Below are positions 6,194 to 12,319 of a stretch of 14,713 bases of DNA, one piece after another. A program made the translations under genes and the position numbers. The stretch's first letter is position 1. Each line of letters opens with the position of its first letter. The stretch comes from MFWN01 sp964594115 (GTDB lineage Archaea; Nanobdellota; Nanobdellia; Pacearchaeales; GW2011-AR1), in the NCBI GenBank assembly GCA_964594115.1, contig CAZQLD010000020.1:1-14713 (forward strand), written 5' to 3'. The notes below the pieces were generated by a model. The model was not told where the DNA came from and made no database searches. It saw nothing but the letters and a program-made list of their open reading frames with translations.

Positions 6194-7444
6194 TTATCCT
6201 ATGAAAGCATGTCTATCCCAAAACTCTTTGTCTTCATCTAATTCAGGGCAGAATTTTCCAGGATATATTGATAGGAAACCATCCCCACCTTTTTCTAAAG
6301 GGCCCATGCTTATAACTAAATGATTTGTTGGTTTCTTCATAACATTATAAGCAATATTCACTTCATTTTTTCCATCTCTAACCTCTGGTTTTACTTCTGT
6401 TCCTTCTGGAAGATCTGATAATGCTACGACCCCTTCTAAACCGATTGGATAGTCAAAATCTAATTCAATTACTGTTTTTTCTCCGTTGTAGCCTTTTTTT
6501 TGTACTTCTTTCCATGCAAAATCAATTACACTTCTTGGTGTTGAGAAAAATTCTTGCCCTTGAACCTTGCCAACCATTCCAAATTTAGAGCCTACAGTTG
6601 GGCTATTTGGAAAATGTCTTTTCAAATGATGCCAGAAATCTGCTTCATATCTTGTAAAAATATAATCTCCGACTCTACATTCTCCCCAAGAGTCTACATT
6701 TTTCCAGTAATCTGCAGCTCTTTGGGGATCAAAATTTTCATGATTTTCTGTAAAATCAAAAACTTTTTTAATAAGATCATAAATAACATTCCCCTTTGAG
6801 ATAATTTCAGGATTTATAATTATTTTTGGTTTTCTTCTCTCTTTTTTTGTCATACCAAATGTTGAAAATCCCGAAGCACCTTTGTCAGCTAAGTCCCTAA
6901 ATACGCGAGATTCAAATTCTATTTCTTTTGCTTGTTCAGAAATAAAAGTATTTCCTAGTTGGTTTTCTAAACGAGCAACTAAGTTCCTCATTTGTTCTAT
7001 TTTTTCTTCTAAGCCTTTTGGTGAAATATTTAACTGCTTTAGCCTATGTGGAACAGAATACCCTCCCATGAGCTTATATTTTTCTCTTAATTGTTCTCTA
7101 TATTCTTCTCTTCTCCAATTTTCTAATTCTTTTAATCTTGCTTGTGCATAATCTATATCTATTCTGTTTAAATCAATTCTTGGACCAGCTTTTCCTTTTG
7201 AATCATAACGCTCTATATGTGGGTTTCTTATTTGTAGTTCGCCTATATGTAGTTTGTTTAGTCCTGTTCTTGCCCTATCTATAAGAATTAAACTACCTAA
7301 ACAGTCTTGCAAAATAAAAGCAGCTTCTCCTGATTGGAAAAGTCTTGCCCTATTAAAACTTTTTCTTTCATAACTTGCAGTAATTCTGTCAGCAGGAAGT
7401 GTGTTTGTTTCAATAAGTTCAGGTACAAAATGATATTCTGGCAT
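6194..7444 (-). CDS. Tandem paralog A: coiled-coil protein with extra C-terminal domain
   Basis: A 416-residue protein, soluble-looking, no signal peptide. Residues 1-87 are beta-rich (GSLILIDRARTGLNKLHIG). Residues 88-171 are charged and helical, probably coiled coil (YAQARLKELENWRREEYRE, then GLEEKIEQMRNLVARLEN). After a linker, residues 256-416 form a C-terminal domain with no counterpart in paralog B. It ends PTNHLVISMGPL, FLSIYPG, EFWDRHAFIG, reminiscent of the C-terminal RNase-fold (BECR-like) or other effector domains of polymorphic toxins; this is a weak impression, not an assignment. The segment 88-171 is nearly identical at DNA level to paralog B while the rest has diverged. The ATG follows B's stop after one base, so the two are surely one transcript. 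No named family recognised. Confidence 0.8.
   Translation of the reverse strand: MPEYHFVPELIETNTLPADRITASYERKSFNRARLFQSGEAAFILQDCLGSLILIDRARTGLNKLHIGELQIRNPHIERYDSKGKAGPRIDLNRIDIDYAQARLKELENWRREEYREQLREKYKLMGGYSVPHRLKQLNISPKGLEEKIEQMRNLVARLENQLGNTFISEQAKEIEFESRVFRDLADKGASGFSTFGMTKKERRKPKIIINPEIISKGNVIYDLIKKVFDFTENHENFDPQRAADYWKNVDSWGECRVGDYIFTRYEADFWHHLKRHFPNSPTVGSKFGMVGKVQGQEFFSTPRSVIDFAWKEVQKKGYNGEKTVIELDFDYPIGLEGVVALSDLPEGTEVKPEVRDGKNEVNIAYNVMKKPTNHLVISMGPLEKGGDGFLSIYPGKFCPELDEDKEFWDRHAFIG
6931..7182 (-). repeat. 252-bp near-identical block, copy in paralog A
   Basis: Matches 7676-7927 at an offset of 745 bases with only two mismatches (6957/7702 and 7153/7898), counted by eye. It encodes about residues 88-171 of A. 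Both edges are abrupt: beyond them the paralogs share only scattered identity. It is a direct repeat within coding sequence, without transposase or terminal inverted repeats. Confidence 0.95.
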
Positions 7445-7445
7445 T

Positions 7446-8192
7446 TTACATCTCCCCCCAAGAATCTATATCTTTCCAATAATCTTCAGCTTCCTTAAGA
7501 TGAAAGTGTAAGGGCCATTCTATAACTTGAAAACCCTTTATTATCAGAGAATATACTTCTTCTACAGACTCTATTAGTCTAGATGAAATTATTGTTCTTG
7601 GGAGATATCCAAATTTTTTGGCAGCTTTGTCAAGTATTTTTATTAATTCACTATATTGCTCTTCTATTTCTACTACTTGTTCAGAAATAAAAGTATTTCC
7701 TGGTTGGTTTTCTAAACGAGCAACTAAGTTCCTCATTTGTTCTATTTTTTCTTCTAAGCCTTTTGGTGAAATATTTAACTGCTTTAGCCTATGTGGAACA
7801 GAATACCCTCCCATGAGCTTATATTTTTCTCTTAATTGTTCTCTATATTCTTCTCTTCTCCAATTTTCTAATTCTTTTAATCTTGCTTGTGCATAATTTA
7901 TATCTATTCTGTTTAAATCAATTCTTGAACCTTCTTTTCTTGAACCATACACTTCTATATGTGGGTCTCCTATAAGTTTACTTCCAATATGCAATTTATT
8001 TAGTCCTGTTCTTGATAAATCAATAAGAATTAAACTTCCCTCATAGTTGTTAATGATGAGTGCTTTTTCACCATTTCTAAGGTATAAGGCATTATCAAAT
8101 CCCTGAGGGTTGTAGGTTACAATTAATCTATCAACTAGGGAAACATCCGCAATTACTTGATTTGAGTCTCTTACAATATGATATTCTGGCAT
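7446..8192 (-). CDS. Tandem paralog B: C-terminally shortened copy
   Basis: A 248-residue protein starting MPEYH like paralog A. N-terminal residues 1-88 are diverged from A but share GSLILIDLSRTGLNKLHIG and PHIE. Residues 89-172 are nearly identical to A. The following region aligns only loosely until DYWKDIDSWGE (A has DYWKNVDSWGE), after which B has one residue and TAA, exactly where A continues for 161 more residues. B therefore keeps the N-terminal and coiled-coil parts without the C-terminal domain. This could be a decayed duplicate, a decoy or regulator of A by hetero-oligomerisation through the shared coiled coil, or a remnant left by recombination at the junction. B is first in the transcript. 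A perfect palindrome (8207-8224) lies 14 bases upstream of its ATG. Confidence 0.8.
   Translation of the reverse strand: MPEYHIVRDSNQVIADVSLVDRLIVTYNPQGFDNALYLRNGEKALIINNYEGSLILIDLSRTGLNKLHIGSKLIGDPHIEVYGSRKEGSRIDLNRIDINYAQARLKELENWRREEYREQLREKYKLMGGYSVPHRLKQLNISPKGLEEKIEQMRNLVARLENQPGNTFISEQVVEIEEQYSELIKILDKAAKKFGYLPRTIISSRLIESVEEVYSLIIKGFQVIEWPLHFHLKEAEDYWKDIDSWGEM
7676..7927 (-). repeat. 252-bp near-identical block, copy in paralog B
   Basis: Partner of 6931-7182. The near identity inside, against strong divergence outside, points to recent gene conversion or cassette exchange rather than simple recent duplication. Confidence 0.95.
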
Positions 8193-8206
8193 TTTTATCT
8201 TCTTCT

Positions 8207-8224
8207 CTCAGAATTAATTCTGAG
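8207..8224. promoter_or_regulatory. Perfect 18-bp palindrome upstream of paralog B, possible operator
   Basis: CTCAGAATTAATTCTGAG is its own reverse complement and sits 14 bases before the minus-strand ATG at 8192. For a leaderless transcript it would cover the position of the promoter box. If instead the TTTAAA at 8259-8264 is used, it would be transcribed and could form a seven-pair hairpin with a TTAA loop. Either way it is a plausible site for autoregulation. A second inverted repeat, CACCT-CTTT with AAAG-A-AGGTG, lies at 8230-8256. Confidence 0.5.
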
Positions 8225-8258
8225 GCTTGCACCTCTTTAATTTAAGAAAGAAGGTGTT

Positions 8259-8264
8259 TTTAAA
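8259..8264 (-). promoter_or_regulatory. Possible TATA-like element for the paralog pair
   Basis: TTTAAA in CTTTAAAAACACC on the minus strand. Use of this box would give a leader of about 40 nt before ATG 8192, containing the palindrome at 8207-8224. Confidence 0.35.
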
Positions 8265-8302
8265 GTTTTTCCAGCTGAAATATACTTCCTATTATAGTTA
8301 TA

Positions 8303-8310
8303 TTTTTATA
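8303..8310 (+). promoter_or_regulatory. TATA-like element deciding the start at 8333
   Basis: tttttata is centred 26 bases before ATG 8333. This favours that ATG over the upstream in-frame GTG at 8324. Confidence 0.45.
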
Positions 8311-8332
8311 TCTCTATTTCTTTGTGTATTAT

Positions 8333-8833
8333 ATGAAAGAGAGCATAACTAGAAGGCGTTTTTTAAAGGTGTCTGGCATAACTGTGGCAACTCCTTCACT
8401 AATTAAAGGAGGTAAAGTATTACTTGATAATTTAGGTGTAGAGTTATTGGAAAAAACCTCTTTAGCTAAAGTAGCAAATAAACCAGCAAATAGACCAGCA
8501 CAAAAGAAAGGAAAATTAGATGAAAGATTGGACTGGATTTTTGATCTTTGGGATGTGCCTGGGTCAAATAGTAGGGGGATTGAGGGTTGGAATGAATCTG
8601 GATTATGGAGCTTTTATTTTGATTCAGAGACTGGAGAAGTAGATTATGGGTTCTTTTTTGATTACAGAGATAGGACCTTTTTGAAACTTGATTTTTATTA
8701 TGAACATAAAACTCTCTCGCAACTTCGTGCAGAGGGAGTCTCTTGGCCAGAGATTAATAGACTACATTACGAAGGATTTTCTAATAATCGAGGGTACATA
8801 TGTTTTCCTGATGAAGAACTTCCTGCAGTATAA
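8333..8833 (+). CDS. Putative twin-arginine (Tat) exported protein, unknown function
   Basis: A 166-residue protein from ATG 8333. The N-terminus MKESITRRRFLKVSG carries a textbook Tat motif (T-R-R-x-F-L-K), followed by a short, weakly hydrophobic stretch (ITVATPSLIKGG). A linker rich in Lys, Ala and Pro (about 40-65) leads to a compact, aromatic-rich domain: ERLDWIFDLWD, GLWSFYFDSE, VDYGFFFDYRDR, LKLDFYYEH, then GYICFPDEE. The domain looks like an antiparallel beta structure and I recognise no family. No obvious cleavage site is seen, so it could stay membrane-tethered. It is divergent from the paralog pair over a 140-bp gap with a palindrome, which raises the possibility of shared control. 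Export folded through Tat is inferred from the signal alone; no tatA or tatC gene is in the window. Confidence 0.7.
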   Translation: MKESITRRRFLKVSGITVATPSLIKGGKVLLDNLGVELLEKTSLAKVANKPANRPAQKKGKLDERLDWIFDLWDVPGSNSRGIEGWNESGLWSFYFDSETGEVDYGFFFDYRDRTFLKLDFYYEHKTLSQLRAEGVSWPEINRLHYEGFSNNRGYICFPDEELPAV

Positions 8834-8838
8834 TTAAC

Positions 8839-8848
8839 CTTAAAAATA
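8839..8848 (+). promoter_or_regulatory. TATA-like element deciding the start at 8868
   Basis: cttaaaaata is centred about 25 bases before ATG 8868. It argues against the in-frame TTG at 8850, only a few bases from the box. Confidence 0.5.
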
Positions 8849-8867
8849 CTTGTTTCTTAAAAATAAT

Positions 8868-10067
8868 ATGTTAATTGGACTTGTGGGGAAGCCTAATTGT
8901 GGAAAATCAACGTTTTTTAAAGCATGCACTTTAGCAGAAATAGAAATAGCAAATTATCCTTTTACAACAATAGAAGCTAATCAAGGAGTTGGTTTTGTGA
9001 GAGTGAATTGTCCTGAGAATGACTTAAAAGAACTAAAGGAAAGGAACAAGACATGTAATCCCCAACATGGTTATTGTGTTAAAGGAGAGAGATTTGTGCC
9101 AATTAAGTTAATTGATGTTGCTGGCTTGGTTCCAGAAGCGCATAAAGGAAAGGGAAGAGGAAACGCATTTTTGAATGATTTGAGAGAAGCTGACTTATTG
9201 ATACATGTTCTTGATGCAAGTGGAAGAACAGATGCAGAAGGAAATATAACAGAAGGCTATGATGTTGCTGAAGATGCCAAATTTTTAAGAGACGAAATAG
9301 AGATGTGGATATATGGTATTTTAGAGAACAACTGGAAATCTCTTGTTAGAAAGAGTCAAACATCTAAACTCTCATTAGAGCTAGCAGAACAACTTTCTGG
9401 GTTGAAAATAGTAGAAGAAGATATAAAAAAAGTTATGAAGAAATTAGAGCTCAGTGAGAGAGGAGAAGCCTGGACAGACGCTCATATTTTAGAGTTTGTA
9501 AGGGAAATAAGGGAGAAAAGCAAGCCAATAATTATAGCTGCAAATAAAGCAGACAGAAAAGAAGCTAAAGAGAACATTAAAAAATTAAAAGAGCAATTTC
9601 CTGAAACTTTGATTATTCCGTGCTCTGCAGAGAGCGAATTAGCTTTGCGTGAGGCAAGCAAAGATAAACTTATAGATTATGTTCCTGGAAACAAAGATTT
9701 TGAAATAGTTGGAGAGATAAATGAGCAGCAAAGACATGCCTTACAGATTATAAGAAAAGATGTTTTAGATGTTTATAATTCAACTGGTGTGCAGAGTGTT
9801 TTAAATGAAGCTGTTTTTTCTTTTTTAAAATATATTGCTGTATTTCCTGTTGAAAATGAGCATCATTTTACCAGCAAAAAAGGGAATATACTCCCAGATG
9901 CTCACCTATTGCCTTCTGGCTCTAAAACCCTAGATTTAGCTTATTCTATTCATACTGATATTGGTAAGAGCTTTATATCTGCTATAGATTGCAGGACTGG
10001 AAAGAAACTGGGAAAAGATAGTGAGTTAAAAGACAGGGATGTTGTTAAAATTATGGCGAAAAGCTAA
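8868..10067 (+). CDS. Obg-like GTPase, archaeal YchF/Ygr210 type
   Basis: A 399-residue protein from ATG 8868. G1 is GKPNCGKST (residues 7-15), the switch region NYPFTTIEANQG, G3 is DVAGLV from D83 followed by the family-typical GKGRGNAFLNDLREADLLIHVLDASG, and G4 is NKAD at 226-229. The C-terminus (about 318-399) is a TGS domain (LDLAYSIHTDIGKSFISAIDCRTGK, then LKDRDVVKIMAKS). The cysteine-bearing segment CNPQHGYCVKGERFVP is typical of the archaeal Ygr210 branch. These GTPases associate with ribosomes or translation factors; the precise role in archaea is not settled. The gene overlaps the convergent hydrolase gene by four bases at its 3' end. Confidence 0.93.
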   Translation: MLIGLVGKPNCGKSTFFKACTLAEIEIANYPFTTIEANQGVGFVRVNCPENDLKELKERNKTCNPQHGYCVKGERFVPIKLIDVAGLVPEAHKGKGRGNAFLNDLREADLLIHVLDASGRTDAEGNITEGYDVAEDAKFLRDEIEMWIYGILENNWKSLVRKSQTSKLSLELAEQLSGLKIVEEDIKKVMKKLELSERGEAWTDAHILEFVREIREKSKPIIIAANKADRKEAKENIKKLKEQFPETLIIPCSAESELALREASKDKLIDYVPGNKDFEIVGEINEQQRHALQIIRKDVLDVYNSTGVQSVLNEAVFSFLKYIAVFPVENEHHFTSKKGNILPDAHLLPSGSKTLDLAYSIHTDIGKSFISAIDCRTGKKLGKDSELKDRDVVKIMAKS

Positions 10068-10549
10068 TCAATATGCCCTGGGCAGAGAATTTTATAATTT
10101 ATTTTTTTTAGTTTTTCTAAGCTATCTTGCATTTTTTCTGGCTGGCTTTCTGGGAGGTCTGTTCTTCCAATGCCATTATGGAAGAGAGTGTCGCCTGAAA
10201 ATAGAACATCTTTGTAGAGAAAAGATAGGCTGTCTTTTGAGTGTCCTGGTGTTTTAATTATTTTTATCTCTCTAATGGGAAGCTCTTTAATATTTTTTGA
10301 GTCATAAACTTTTGCTTTTTTGAAAAGATTTAAGTTGCCATTATGGTCATAATGTTGGTGGGTGAGCAAGATTATGTCAATTTGTTCTGGTTTTATTTTT
10401 AATGTTTGTAAATCTTCGAGAACTTCTTGTTTGTTTTCTTTTGTTGAAGTGTCAATTAAAATAGTTTTTTCTAGTTTTAACAGATAAACACAGCTTCCGA
10501 ATTTTTTGAAACAAAGTTGGAAAATGTTAGTGGCTATCTTGTTTATCAT
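10064..10549 (-). CDS. Metallo-beta-lactamase-fold hydrolase, glyoxalase II-like
   Basis: A 161-residue protein, short for the superfamily but complete. Metal-binding motifs are THQHYDH (H64, H66, D68, H69), TPGHS (H103), FSGDTLF (D120) and CPGH (H159). GIGRTDLP resembles the loop of hydroxyacylglutathione hydrolase-like and persulfide dioxygenase-like members. The role is probably hydrolysis of a thioester or similar small substrate in the cytosol; the substrate cannot be told. The ATG is 50 bp from that of the divergent gene at 10600, with a TATA-like palindrome in the middle. The stop is TAG. Confidence 0.88.
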   Translation of the reverse strand: MINKIATNIFQLCFKKFGSCVYLLKLEKTILIDTSTKENKQEVLEDLQTLKIKPEQIDIILLTHQHYDHNGNLNLFKKAKVYDSKNIKELPIREIKIIKTPGHSKDSLSFLYKDVLFSGDTLFHNGIGRTDLPESQPEKMQDSLEKLKKINYKILCPGHID

Positions 10550-10571
10550 ATTGTTTTTATCACAATAATGC

Positions 10572-10577
10572 TTATAA
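10572..10577. promoter_or_regulatory. Shared bidirectional TATA-like element (hydrolase / unknown gene)
   Basis: TTATAA, inside gcTTATAAAtc, is palindromic and centred at 10574.5, which is the exact midpoint of the 50-bp gap (10550-10599) between the two divergent ATGs. It is about 25 bases from each start, the spacing for leaderless transcription in both directions. Confidence 0.55.
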
Positions 10578-10599
10578 ATCTTTTTTACAGTTGTCTCTT

Positions 10600-10842
10600 A
10601 TGAACTTAGTAAAACTTGCTGATAAAGATACTCATTTTAAGTTAGATGAATCTCTTACTTTAACTGAACTTGGAGTTAAAGCATCTCAGCTTGGAGGAAA
10701 TGGACCAAATTTTCTTTCAGTAGTAGGTAGTCTTCAATATATTGATTTTAGGATGGAAGGAAAGAAAATATTAAGAATATTTTATAAGCAGAACGATAGT
10801 GGATGTGGAGGATATTGTGAAAGAAGGAGGATTGTTATTTAA
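10600..10842 (+). CDS. Unknown 80-residue protein
   Basis: Starts at ATG 10600 (MNLVKLADKDTHFKL), chosen because it is 25 bases from the TATA-like element; an in-frame TTG at 10591 is less likely. The protein is soluble-looking, with a glycine/asparagine turn (QLGGNGPNF), a strand-like region (SLQYIDFRMEGKKILRIFYK) and an ending of SGCGGYCERRRIVI with two cysteines three residues apart, which might bind a metal or sit in a disulfide. I recognise no family. It overlaps the 3' end of the convergent Nudix gene by four bases. Confidence 0.65.
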   Translation: MNLVKLADKDTHFKLDESLTLTELGVKASQLGGNGPNFLSVVGSLQYIDFRMEGKKILRIFYKQNDSGCGGYCERRRIVI

Positions 10843-11282
10843 AACAATTTTTTTTGTTTTTTATGCTCTTTTATAAAATCAGCTGCTTTTTCTAGCATTA
10901 ATCTTTCATTTTTAATGCGCATTATTTTTAATGCGTCTTTTAGTTTGAGAAATTTGAATGATTTATGCTCAAAACTCACCCTCACTTTTTTTGCTTGTTC
11001 TTGAGAAATCTCAGCAAGAAAATAAACTGCAAATTTCCGTATAAACTTTCCTTTTAACCTGTAAAACCATCCTTGAGTTTCTTTGAATCCCTCTAATAGA
11101 TTTAATTTTGAGATATTTGCTTCTTCTTGTGCCTCTCTTTTTATTGTTTCTTCTGTTTTTTCATGCTCTTCTATTTTCCCTCTGACAAAACCCCAGTATG
11201 TAGGATATTCTAATAGCAAGAAATAAACTTCACTATCTTTTACATAAAATATAATTACCCCAGCAGATTTTTCAATTATCAT
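10839..11282 (-). CDS. Nudix hydrolase, probable diadenosine tetraphosphatase-type
   Basis: A 147-residue protein from ATG 11282. The Nudix box G-x5-E-x7-R-E-x2-E-E-x-G/N-I is seen as GKIEEHE, KTEETIK, REAQEEANI (residues 35-57). The start MIIEKSAGVIIFY and the following LLLEYPTYWGFVRGKIE match asymmetric bis(5'-nucleosyl)-tetraphosphatases, which clear alarmone-like dinucleotides; other nucleotide substrates remain possible. A longer frame begins at 11330, but the TATA-like element at 11304-11309 lies inside that extension and about 25 bases before 11282, so the shorter start is preferred. The C-terminus is lysine-rich (KEHKKQKKLF). Confidence 0.88.
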   Translation of the reverse strand: MIIEKSAGVIIFYVKDSEVYFLLLEYPTYWGFVRGKIEEHEKTEETIKREAQEEANISKLNLLEGFKETQGWFYRLKGKFIRKFAVYFLAEISQEQAKKVRVSFEHKSFKFLKLKDALKIMRIKNERLMLEKAADFIKEHKKQKKLF

Positions 11283-11303
11283 CTTTTTATTAGTGGAGAT
11301 AAG

Positions 11304-11309
11304 TTTAAA
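11304..11309. promoter_or_regulatory. Shared bidirectional TATA-like element (Nudix / DUF167 operon)
   Basis: TTTAAA centred at 11306.5, one base from the midpoint of the 50-bp gap (11283-11332) between the Nudix ATG and the DUF167 ATG. The arrangement repeats that at 10572-10577. Confidence 0.55.
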
Positions 11310-11332
11310 TAAATTACTTATTTTGGACAATT

Positions 11333-11548
11333 ATGAGGGTAAAAATTAAAGTAAAGCCAAATTCAAAAAAACAGGAGATTGTGCAGATTACTGATTGCGA
11401 GTATAAGGTAAATTTAAAAGAAAAAGCTGAGAACAATAAAACTAATATTGAGTTATTAAAATTATTGAGAAAGCATTTTGGAAAAGAGGTAAGGCTCATT
11501 AAGGGTCTTAAATCAAAAAATAAGATTGTGGAAGTGAAATGCCAATAA
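11333..11548 (+). CDS. DUF167/YggU (UPF0235) family protein
   Basis: A 71-residue protein, the usual length for the family. It shows the family pattern: KIKVKPNSKKQEI at the start, YKVNLKEKAENNKTNIELLKLLRKHFG in the middle (family: L-x-A-P-x-x-G-x-A-N-x-E-L-I) and LIKGLKSKNKIVEV near the end (family: G-x-T-S-R-x-K). Structures of relatives show a small alpha/beta fold; the role is unknown. It is first in an operon whose next gene begins 10 bases before its stop. Confidence 0.88.
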   Translation: MRVKIKVKPNSKKQEIVQITDCEYKVNLKEKAENNKTNIELLKLLRKHFGKEVRLIKGLKSKNKIVEVKCQ

Positions 11549-11934
11549 AATATGAATTAGCACCAGAGATTATGGGCAGACTTTATAAGATAGCTAAGAA
11601 AATTAGAATGGAGCATGTGAAATTTTCTGGTGTTTATGCTGTGAGAAGCAGGGGAAGCCAGAGCAGAGGAACTCTTGCAAGATGCCATGCACTTTCCAAA
11701 ATATGGCAGAAATGTTTGAACATAAAAGCAGTTTATATTATTGAGATAATAAGCGAGAGGTTTGACAAAATGTCATTAGAGGAGCAGGATAAAGTGTTGA
11801 TTCATGAATTAATGCATATCCCAAAGAGTTTTGGAGGAGGGTTCAAACACCATAATGTTGTTAATGAGAGAAATGTAAATAAATTGTATAAAATTTTTAA
11901 GAATGAAAATCAAAATTCGGGAAAAGTTTGTTGA
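11539..11934 (+). CDS. Putative zinc metallopeptidase-like protein (HELMH)
   Basis: A 131-residue protein. The motif H89-E-L-M-H93 followed by IPKSFGGGFKHH (H104, H105) is a compact HExxH zinc site with a probable third histidine ligand after the glycine-rich turn. This pattern is common in small archaeal and phage proteins annotated as putative metallopeptidases. A basic loop (RSRGSQSRGTLARCHALSKIWQ) precedes the motif and hints at nucleic acid or ribosome contact. Substrate unknown. Overlaps the preceding gene by 10 bases and the following one by 32, so translation of the three is probably coupled. The stop is TGA. Confidence 0.78.
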   Translation: MPIKYELAPEIMGRLYKIAKKIRMEHVKFSGVYAVRSRGSQSRGTLARCHALSKIWQKCLNIKAVYIIEIISERFDKMSLEEQDKVLIHELMHIPKSFGGGFKHHNVVNERNVNKLYKIFKNENQNSGKVC

Positions 11935-12244
11935 AGTAGAACTTTGTGATACTCCCTTTAAAAAAATGAGGGGGATGATGTTTAGAAAAAATAGAAAGTC
12001 CTTGCTTTTTGCTTTTAAAAAACCGACGAGACAACCAATTCATTCTTTATTTTGCAAACCTTTCCTTGCAATCTGGATGAAAAATGGAGAAATTGTCGAC
12101 GAGAAAATTGTCAAACCTTTTTCTTTGTCTGTTAGGCCTAAAGAATTTTTTACACATCTTGTAGAAATACCTTTGAAGAATAGTAATAATTTTAAAATTC
12201 TCGACGGAAAAATAGAAAGATTTAAATACAAGCGATTTATCTAA
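11903..12244 (+). CDS. DUF192 family protein
   Basis: A 113-residue cytosolic protein. It shows the DUF192 pattern: early RGMMFRKN, then SLLFAFKKPTRQPIHSLFC, IWMKNGEIVDEKIV (family: M-x-N-x-x-x-x-L-D-x-x-F-x-D), a VRPKEFF element, HLVEIPLKN (family: V-L-E-L-P) and a short basic end. Most bacterial members are exported; this one has no signal peptide. Function unknown. It is the last gene of the operon. Its 3' end overlaps the TATA-like element (12220-12229) of the next transcript. Confidence 0.82.
   Translation: MKIKIREKFVEVELCDTPFKKMRGMMFRKNRKSLLFAFKKPTRQPIHSLFCKPFLAIWMKNGEIVDEKIVKPFSLSVRPKEFFTHLVEIPLKNSNNFKILDGKIERFKYKRFI
12220..12229 (+). promoter_or_regulatory. TATA-like element of the structured-leader transcript
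   Basis: atttaaatac lies inside the last codons of the DUF192 gene. A start about 25 bases downstream would fall near 12248-12252, just before the first hairpin of the leader. Confidence 0.45.
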
Positions 12245-12319
12245 TTATTATCATTGTTAACAAATAACAATCTTTGAAAAAGATTGTTTCAAAATAAATT
12301 GTAAAAGGAGGTTAAAAAA
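12245..12319 (+). promoter_or_regulatory. 5' leader with two mutually exclusive hairpins and a strong Shine-Dalgarno
   Basis: ATTGTTA-ACAAA-TAACAAT (12253-12271) is a perfect seven-pair hairpin. ACAATCTTT-GAA-AAAGATTGT (12267-12287) is a perfect nine-pair hairpin. They share bases 12267-12271, so only one can form at a time. The sequence then runs AT-rich into AAAGGAGGT (12304-12312), eight or so bases before the ATG at 12320, a near-perfect match to the 16S rRNA tail. Alternatively the second hairpin belongs to a terminator of the upstream operon, though no long T-run follows it. Confidence 0.5.

Noticed and set aside
6882..7896. Two similar plus-strand frames opposite the paralogs (6882-7151 and 7618-7896)
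   Set aside because: They are antisense shadows of the duplicated block; their similarity comes from the block itself and they lack promoters.
6931..7927. The 252-bp repeat as an insertion sequence or transposon end
   Set aside because: It lies in frame inside two related genes, with no transposase, terminal inverted repeats or target duplication.
7446..8192. FHA-like domain in the paralog N-termini (LILIDLSRTGL)
   Set aside because: The segment only vaguely recalls the FHA S-x-N-G-T pattern and lacks the conserved Arg, Ser and His residues in order.
10039..10257. Hydrophobic plus-strand frame after the GTPase
   Set aside because: It lies opposite the well-supported metallo-beta-lactamase-fold gene and is a shadow of it.
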